Shown here piece after piece: positions 59,762 to 64,000 of a DNA stretch of 64,000 nt. Made by a program: the position numbers and the translations under genes. The first letter of the stretch is position 1, and every line of letters starts with the position of its first letter. This stretch comes from Candidatus Izemoplasma sp. (GTDB taxonomy: Bacteria > Bacillota_I > Bacilli_A > Izemoplasmatales > Izemoplasmataceae), in the NCBI GenBank assembly GCA_007132465.1, contig SLOP01000012.1, forward strand, positions 24,117-88,116. Reading direction: 5' to 3'. The notes beneath the pieces were generated by a model. It was not told where the DNA came from. It searched no databases and saw only the letters and a program-made list of their open reading frames with translations.

Positions 59762-60096
59762 CATCCGCGTTTGTCGATTTTTCGCTTCAGGCCTTCATAC
59801 ACGTCATCGGTGTCGGCATCAAAATAAAACTTCGCCGTGTTACCGACCACGTTCACGCCTGCGGCTCCGGCCTTTTTCAGGGTTATCAAGTCGGCGTTTT
59901 TATGGTTATCGAGCGTTGCGTTAATTTTGTTTCGCCGTAGCGTAACGGCTTTAAGGTTATCTCTACCGAGCGCTTCATAAACCAACTCAATGTCGATTTC
60001 GGGTGTGCGCTTTGCACGCCTAACCACGAGGAAACAAACAATCACAAACGCCACGATGAGCGCCGTCGCCAACCCGACATAAACATACCAATCCAT
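59761..60096 (-). CDS. Membrane-anchored PTS EIIB-like protein without the active cysteine
   Basis: A 111-residue protein from the ATG at 60096. One N-terminal membrane helix (about 5-27) and a basic stop-transfer patch precede a domain (about 36-108) that reads like a glucose-type PTS EIIB: ELVYEALGRDNLKAV, TLDNHKNADLITLKKAGAAGVNVVGN. In true EIIB the strand after the first helix carries the phosphorylated Cys (CITRLR). The matching place here (VTLRRNKI) has no cysteine, and none occurs elsewhere in the soluble domain. It cannot be an ordinary phosphocarrier, and a sensory or regulatory role is possible. Confidence 0.72.
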   Translation of the reverse strand: MDWYVYVGLATALIVAFVIVCFLVVRRAKRTPEIDIELVYEALGRDNLKAVTLRRNKINATLDNHKNADLITLKKAGAAGVNVVGNTAKFYFDADTDDVYEGLKRKIDKRG

Positions 60097-60140
60097 GCCA
60101 TCACTTCCTTGATTTGCTATGTTCATTTTACCACGCTTTG

Positions 60141-60169
60141 TTCACATTTGTTATAAATTCGGTTATAAT
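60141..60169 (+). promoter_or_regulatory. Promoter of the GNAT gene
   Basis: A -35 TTCACA (60141-60146), 17-bp spacer and perfect -10 TATAAT (60164-60169), 30 bp before the ATG. Confidence 0.72.
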
Positions 60170-60198
60170 AAAAAAACAAACGCGAAAGGAAGAGCGCC

Positions 60199-60609
60199 AT
60201 GAAAGTCCTCCCCTGCGAAGACAAAAAAACGCTGCTCGACCACTTCCGCATCCGCGGTGAGGTTTTTATTGTCGAACAAAAGATTGCCTGGCAAGAAGAG
60301 TTTGACGATTGGGACTATGACGCCACCCATTTTATTCTTTACGATGGTGCGACGCCCATCGGCGCCGCTAGGCTGTTCAAAAACAAAGTCGGCCGCGTGG
60401 CCGTGCTGAAGGAACATCGGAAGAAAAACGCTGGGCGTATGCTGATGGACGCAGCCGAAAATCAAGCGAAAGCCGACGGATACGACACCGTTCAACTCGC
60501 CGCGCAGACCTACATCATCCCTTTTTATGAGAAGCTCGGCTACACTGCTTATGGCGAAGTTTTTCTTGATGCGGGCATCGAACATCGGGCGATGAAGAAA
60601 ACGGTGTGA
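60199..60609 (+). CDS. GNAT family N-acetyltransferase (ElaA-like)
   Basis: A 136-residue protein with the ElaA-type opening RGEVFIVEQKIAWQEEFDDWD, an IGAARLF strand, the acetyl-CoA loop region VAVLKEHRKKNAGRMLM and YIIPFYEKLGYTAYGEVFLDAGI at the C-terminus. It should use acetyl-CoA to acetylate a small molecule or protein; the substrate is unknown. AAAGGAAGAG precedes the start. It stands alone between two promoters. Confidence 0.9.
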   Translation: MKVLPCEDKKTLLDHFRIRGEVFIVEQKIAWQEEFDDWDYDATHFILYDGATPIGAARLFKNKVGRVAVLKEHRKKNAGRMLMDAAENQAKADGYDTVQLAAQTYIIPFYEKLGYTAYGEVFLDAGIEHRAMKKTV

Positions 60610-60619
60610 AGCACCTTTC

Positions 60620-60648
60620 TTGCATGAATAGACAACCTAGGGTATTCT
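60620..60648 (+). promoter_or_regulatory. Promoter of ppa
   Basis: A -35 TTGCAT (60620-60625), 17-bp spacer and -10 TATTCT (60643-60648), 24 bp upstream of the ppa ATG. Confidence 0.55.
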
Positions 60649-60671
60649 ACCCATGAAAGCGAGGAAATCGC

Positions 60672-61163
60672 ATGGACCGCGTCATCGAAGCAATCATCGA
60701 AATTCCGATGAACACCAAGAACAAATATGAAATTGATAAAGCGCGAAACCGCATTAAACTTGATCGCGTTCTCTACTCTCAAATGACCTACCCGGCTGAA
60801 TACGGCTACATTGAAAACACCTTGGCCGATGACGGTGACCCCCTCGACATTCTCGTCATCGCAAGCACCCAAACATTCCCTGGTTGCATTGTCGATGCCC
60901 GTGTCATCGGTTACCTCGACATGGTCGACAACGACGAGAAAGACGAGAAAATCATCGCCGTCATGGATCACGACCCTCGCTTTAGCCACATCCACAAAAT
61001 CGAAGACGTCCAAGAACATATGTTGCGGGAAATCAAACATTTCTTCAACACCTATAAAGACCTTCAACAAAACAAAAAGGTTGACGTCTACGATTTTTAC
61101 GGCAAGGAAGACGCCGTTCGCTTGATTGACACATGCATCAAGCGATATCAAGACCAAAATTGA
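60672..61163 (+). CDS. ppa: Family I inorganic pyrophosphatase
   Basis: A 163-residue soluble enzyme that hydrolyses pyrophosphate and drives biosynthesis. The metal-binding core is DDGDPLDILV (D54, D56 and D59), with YPAEYGYIENT before it and the late DVYDFYGKEDA. The family I fold is notable because B. subtilis uses a family II enzyme. It is followed 13 bp later by the OsmC-like gene, so the two form an operon. Confidence 0.96.
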   Translation: MDRVIEAIIEIPMNTKNKYEIDKARNRIKLDRVLYSQMTYPAEYGYIENTLADDGDPLDILVIASTQTFPGCIVDARVIGYLDMVDNDEKDEKIIAVMDHDPRFSHIHKIEDVQEHMLREIKHFFNTYKDLQQNKKVDVYDFYGKEDAVRLIDTCIKRYQDQN

Positions 61164-61176
61164 AAGGAGTTTTTTC

Positions 61177-61572
61177 ATGCCTAATCAAGTAAAAATCGTG
61201 TTTGACAACAAATACCACGGCATCGTCACCGGTCACCACGGTTCCGCGCAAATCGGACCGGCCGAAGGCGCGCTTGCGGCGTACGACATGGTCCTCGGTG
61301 GCCTTGGCGCCTGCCTCAACCACACCTTTCAAACGGTGATGGACAAAAAACGCTTATCTTTCCAAGCTATCAAATACGACATCAGAGGGGAAAAACGTGA
61401 GGAAGTCCCGACCACGCTTAAACGCGTCAGCGTTGATGTGATGGTCACCGGTGTCGACGATAACAAACAAGCCCATGTCAAACGGGCCATGGAACTCGCT
61501 ACCGAGTATTGCAGCGTGTTTGTTACCATCTCTCACGTTGCTGAGATGGAATGGAGCATCCGTTTCGAGTAA
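61177..61572 (+). CDS. OsmC/Ohr family protein
   Basis: A 131-residue protein from the ATG at 61177 (AAAGGAG upstream). The fold is shown by MVLGGLGACLNHTFQTVMDKKRL, where one redox Cys stands after GGLGA, and the second Cys in ATEYCSVFVTISHV. Both cysteines expected of an OsmC-type peroxidase are present. It would reduce organic hydroperoxides in the cytoplasm. It is cotranscribed with ppa. Its terminator has been split by a transposon relic. Confidence 0.9.
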   Translation: MPNQVKIVFDNKYHGIVTGHHGSAQIGPAEGALAAYDMVLGGLGACLNHTFQTVMDKKRLSFQAIKYDIRGEKREEVPTTLKRVSVDVMVTGVDDNKQAHVKRAMELATEYCSVFVTISHVAEMEWSIRFE

Positions 61573-61592
61573 TCAAAAAGCCTTCTTTGGAA

Positions 61593-61795
61593 TGAACCCC
61601 TTAGGTAGACACCGATAAAAAAGTGTCTACCTTTTCTTTAGATAGAGCCTTGATGAACGCATCTCTTTGTTGAGTCGTGTAGTTTTGAAAACGTTGTCCT
61701 TTCTTTACCATAAAAAACACCTCCTTGCTTTCAGTATACAAGGAGGTGTTTCAGTTAGACTTTTTTATGCGTGTCCACAGACAGGGTGCGCTTCA
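61593..61795 (-). mobile_element. 203-bp IS3-type insertion sequence relic
   Basis: The element has TG...CA ends. Reading inward, both ends share TGAA, then (A/G)GACAC, then ATAAAAAAGT and a nearby TCTA, giving imperfect terminal inverted repeats of about 36 bp. Inside, next to the 5' end on the minus strand, is a 12-bp perfect inverted repeat (about 61718-61749) whose inner arm contains the ribosome site of a truncated transposase start. Most of the transposase genes are deleted, so it is MITE-like. No target-site duplication is obvious. Confidence 0.78.
61601..61711 (-). pseudogene. Truncated IS3 OrfA start
   Basis: A 36-codon frame starts at the ATG at 61711 behind a perfect AAGGAGGT ribosome site. 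Its first 27 residues (MVKKGQRFQNYTTQQRDAFI...) look like the N-terminus of an IS3-type OrfA helix-turn-helix protein. The rest is read through the far inverted repeat to a stop at 61601. It is too short to be an active transposase. Confidence 0.7.
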
Positions 61796-61809
61796 CTTGA
61801 AGGCTTTTT

Positions 61810-62784
61810 TTATGGTGCAATCTCAATGCGGTTCTTTCCTTTGCGCTTAGCATCGTAAAGCGCTTTATCCGCTTCGAGTATCGTGGCGTTAAGACCATCG
61901 CGATGCAACGCCAACCCAATCGACACGGTTACCCCATCTGCTACGAGCGCTGTTTGCACCCGGGTTCGCAAGCGTTCACACACGTCCTTCACCGCCTCTG
62001 GCGATGCGCTAGAGAACACAATCAGAAACTCCTCCCCACCATAGCGTCCGACGATGTCGTTTTCACGGACGCTTTGGCGCAGGGTTTTGGCGAAGGTTTT
62101 TAGGATTTTGTCCCCGTATGGATGGCCTTTGGTGTCGTTGACGACTTTAAAATCATCGAGGTCAAGCATCGCCACAGTGATGGGGCGCTGGGCTTTTTTT
62201 GAGTGTTTAACCGCTTGCTGGTAACGCTCCATCAACGCCTTGCGTGTGAACAGTCCGGTTAAGTCATCGTGTTCAGCTCGTCGTTCCATCGCACGTTGTC
62301 GCTCAATCAAATCGGCTTCGCGGCGTTTTGATTCTGTGATGTCAAAAACAATGCCCGTCAGAAACAGTGGTTTCCCATCGGCGTCGCGATGAGTAACGGC
62401 GCCCCGATCATAGTACCACCGATACGATCCGTCTCGATGGCGTATTCGGTACTCAACTTCATATGCCTCGCGCTCCAAAGCGAGATGGTCTCGCATGTTT
62501 TGCATCACCGGTTCATAATCGTCAGGGTGCAGTTTGTCGGTAAAAAAATGGTAGGGAACATGATCCGGCAAGTCGGCTTTGTCATAGCCTATGCCTTCGG
62601 CCTTTTTTGGGTTAAACGTCACTTGGTTTTGTTGAAAATCCCAAAACCATTGCCCGAGATTCCCCGCCCAAGGGTACTTCTTTTGAAACCCCTTGTCCTC
62701 ATCAACCAAAACGGTTTGAAGCGTTGATTCCAAGGCTTTGATGCGTTCAATTAACGCGTCTTTGCTCATGCTGTGGTAATCCAT
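61810..62784 (-). CDS. PAS-GGDEF diguanylate cyclase
   Basis: A 324-residue soluble protein. A short coiled start is followed by a PAS domain (about 40-155, with YEVEYRIRHRDGSYRWYYDRGA and the PAC end GIVFDITESKRR). A GGDEF domain follows (about 170-324) with DDLTGLFTRKALMERYQ and the active-site loop GRYGGEEFLIVF. GGEEF is a functional variant, so it probably makes c-di-GMP in response to a signal bound by the PAS domain. I see no I-site RxxD directly before the loop (position occupied by SVREND). No EAL or PilZ gene is in this window. Confidence 0.93.
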   Translation of the reverse strand: MDYHSMSKDALIERIKALESTLQTVLVDEDKGFQKKYPWAGNLGQWFWDFQQNQVTFNPKKAEGIGYDKADLPDHVPYHFFTDKLHPDDYEPVMQNMRDHLALEREAYEVEYRIRHRDGSYRWYYDRGAVTHRDADGKPLFLTGIVFDITESKRREADLIERQRAMERRAEHDDLTGLFTRKALMERYQQAVKHSKKAQRPITVAMLDLDDFKVVNDTKGHPYGDKILKTFAKTLRQSVRENDIVGRYGGEEFLIVFSSASPEAVKDVCERLRTRVQTALVADGVTVSIGLALHRDGLNATILEADKALYDAKRKGKNRIEIAP

Positions 62785-62836
62785 GTTATCGCCCCCTACT
62801 TACTTATAGCATACACCCAACGGACTCATAATCCAA

Positions 62837-63790
62837 TCATTTATTCCACTCAGGATGGTCACGATGAAAACGAATTTTAGCTTCCAAAAACCCCTCGAGT
62901 TCGTGAATGCATTGGAAGAGCGCCGCCCGCGCTTCAAACCCATCGCGTGTGTCAGGTAAGGGCTTCTTTCGGTACGCACCCAACAGTGTCTTAAGGGCGT
63001 GTTTTTGCGGTGTGGCTCGATCGTCTTTGCCAATGTCATCGGCGAGATTGGCAACGTAGTCGAGAAGCGCCTCAGCATAAGGATGTGTCGCACCCTCACC
63101 AAGCAGCGCACGGATGCGTTCAATGCGTTCCCACTGCGCTCGCCGCATCGCCACATAATCAGAGGCTTCGCGCACGCCCCCAAACACCGCATCCCCCACG
63201 TGAAGCGACGCATCGCGATGAAATCGGTGAAATTGCGCATCGAGGGATTGCCACGCCGCGTCATTGTAATCAACGGGACTCGAAGCAATCATCACAAGGG
63301 CGTCCGATAACGTGGTGTCAATCGCTCTAATGACGCGTTGCATGGAGCGTTTAACCTTCAGTGGATAAGTAAGGTTAAGCGCCAGTGCAACCGTAACCGC
63401 AAGGCCCATTAACGCCGCGGCGTTTCCGATCGCTGCCCAGGAGAACGTCCCTGGCGACAACACGTGCGAAATCAACACTAACCCAGGCACGATGGCGACA
63501 CCGAGTTTCAGCGCAAAAAGCGTGCCGGCGTAGATAAACGTCAACGCCGCAAACACCGTGACCGTGTAGCCAAGCGCCAAAAACAGTATCGTGCCAAGCG
63601 CCAACCCAACCAGCACACCGAGCAGACGTTTGCCGGCGTCACGGATGGAATCGCGACGCGTCAACTGCGTTGAAAGCACCGCCAAGATGCCTCCGGTGAC
63701 GGCGTGTTCCAAGCCCAGAAGCAACGACAACAAGGTCGTCACACCCCCGGCAAGTCCCATCTTAATCGTCGTGTGCACGTAGCGGTTCAT
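62837..63790 (-). CDS. Aromatic acid exporter family (DUF939-like) membrane protein
   Basis: A 317-residue protein whose first half has about four to six hydrophobic helices (MGLAGGVTTLLSLLLGLEHAVTGGILAVLSTQLTRRDS, then LLGVLVGLALGTILFLALGY). The second half is a soluble helical domain. This is the FUSC/ArAE_1-type layout, with a Thr/Arg-rich loop TQLTRRDSIRDAGKRLLG after helix 2. Such proteins are predicted to export aromatic acids or similar anions, but most are uncharacterised. It is monocistronic, ending before the GGDEF gene. Confidence 0.85.
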   Translation of the reverse strand: MNRYVHTTIKMGLAGGVTTLLSLLLGLEHAVTGGILAVLSTQLTRRDSIRDAGKRLLGVLVGLALGTILFLALGYTVTVFAALTFIYAGTLFALKLGVAIVPGLVLISHVLSPGTFSWAAIGNAAALMGLAVTVALALNLTYPLKVKRSMQRVIRAIDTTLSDALVMIASSPVDYNDAAWQSLDAQFHRFHRDASLHVGDAVFGGVREASDYVAMRRAQWERIERIRALLGEGATHPYAEALLDYVANLADDIGKDDRATPQKHALKTLLGAYRKKPLPDTRDGFEARAALFQCIHELEGFLEAKIRFHRDHPEWNK

Positions 63791-63851
63791 TGACCCACTC
63801 CTCTCGACTTAATGATAGCCGATGCCTTGCACGCGCGCAAGCTGTATCATG

Positions 63852-63876
63852 AAAAAACGCTTCCCGAAGGAAGCGT
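63852..63876 (-). terminator. Terminator after the tRNA genes
   Basis: An 8-bp stem (63857-63864 with 63869-63876), a 4-nt TTCG loop on the minus strand and six T. Confidence 0.9.
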
Positions 63877-63887
63877 GACATTGTGAA

Positions 63888-63961
63888 TGGAGCGGGTGAA
63901 GGGAATTGAACCCTCGACTCAACCATGGCAAGGTTGTGTTTTACCACTAAACTACACCCGC
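63888..63961 (-). tRNA. tRNA-Gly (anticodon GCC)
   Basis: The 74-nt gene has an acceptor stem GCGGGTG/CACCCGC, a D-loop with AGTGGTA, an anticodon loop TTGCCAT (anticodon GCC), a T-arm GGGTTCAATTCCC and an encoded 3' CCA. Confidence 0.97.
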
Positions 63962-63974
63962 GTGCCGCTCCGAA

Positions 63975-64000
63975 TGGAGCGGGTGATGGGAATCGAACCC
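63975..64000 (-). tRNA. 3' end of a second tRNA, probably tRNA-Gly
   Basis: The last 26 bases read, on the minus strand, a T-arm (GGGTTCGATTCCC), the acceptor strand CACCCGC, T and CCA. The acceptor and discriminator are identical to the neighbouring tRNA-Gly. The anticodon is beyond the window edge. Confidence 0.85.

Larger units (their letters stand above)
61574..61811. terminator. Bidirectional terminator split by an insertion
   Basis: AAAAAGCCTTC (61574-61584) and GAAGGCTTTTT (61799-61809) are exact inverted copies, the two arms of a terminator between the converging OsmC-like and GGDEF genes. They are now 214 bp apart because a transposon relic sits in the former loop. Without it the loop would be about 10 nt. 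Confidence 0.75.

Noticed and set aside
60549..61178. A 209-codon minus-strand frame opposite ppa
   Set aside because: It mirrors the ppa reading frame and starts in the GNAT gene; both real genes have full motifs.
1..64000. TGA read as tryptophan, as in Mycoplasma
   Set aside because: Tryptophans in conserved positions are TGG, and TGA ends genes such as mutS at expected lengths.
1..64000. CRISPR array, prophage or integrative element
   Set aside because: No regularly spaced repeats, cas, integrase or phage structural genes were found; the only mobile trace is the 203-bp IS3 relic.

Overview
The window is about 64 kb of roughly 50% GC DNA from a bacterium of the Firmicutes/Mollicutes radiation. 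The evidence is gene order. Four blocks match Bacillus subtilis neighbourhoods almost gene for gene: pgsA-recA, rny-ymdB-miaB-ymcA and mutS-mutL; yqeG-yqeH-yqeK-rsfS-yqeM-comEA-comEC-holA with divergent rpsT; recD2-alaS-ruvX-DUF1292-trmR-trhP1-trhP2; and greA with mtnN. Genes read with the standard code (TGA is stop, TGG is Trp). Genes that usually interrupt these blocks are missing, including the wall-synthesis gene mltG and the aroE, yhbY and nadD genes. This would fit a reduced, Acholeplasma- or Izemoplasma-like lineage with unusually balanced GC, but that placement is an inference.

Layout: positions 1-10,950 (minus strand) hold mismatch repair (mutL, truncated by the window edge, and mutS), a tail-anchored unknown protein, YmcA-like, MiaB, YmdB, a Nudix hydrolase, RNase Y and RecA, followed by PgsA. 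glnA stands alone on the plus strand (11.8-13.2 kb). Two zinc-ribbon membrane proteins, a YebC-family protein and CvfB follow. rpsT is divergent from cvfB and converges with the holA-comEC-comEA-yqeM-rsfS-yqeK-yqeH-yqeG-ygjP-mtnN-greA run (16.4-25.1 kb). The tRNA-modification trio trhP2-trhP1-trmR, DUF1292, ruvX and T-box-controlled alaS (25.2-31.4 kb) lead to recD2, a 5'-nucleotidase lipoprotein, an M24 aminopeptidase and GAPDH (31.5-38.2 kb).

The accessory part is 38.6-55.9 kb. Seen in transcription order on the minus strand, a TrmB-type sugar regulator (55.9 kb) is followed with gaps of 1-25 bp by a URO-D-fold protein, a solute-binding-protein/permease fusion, a second permease, a GH13 amylase, an SGNH-type carbohydrate esterase and a repeat-bearing lipoprotein. 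After a hairpin come two more URO-D-type methyltransferase genes (one fused to a thioredoxin-like domain) and a CobW-like GTPase. Next to it, divergently arranged, are a corrinoid protein, a corrinoid reductive activator and an AraC-type regulator. The arrangement suggests glycan uptake and hydrolysis joined to corrinoid-dependent methyl transfer, possibly on O-methylated sugars. It is the most interesting system in the window, and its substrate is unknown.

The right end (56-64 kb) carries an Spx-like protein with an extra cysteine-rich tail, PepF, T-box-controlled TrpS, an orphan PTS EIIB-like membrane protein lacking the phosphorylated cysteine, a GNAT protein, inorganic pyrophosphatase, an OsmC-like protein, a 203-bp IS3-type relic sitting in the loop of a terminator, a PAS-GGDEF protein, an aromatic-acid-exporter-like protein, one tRNA-Gly and the 3' end of another tRNA.
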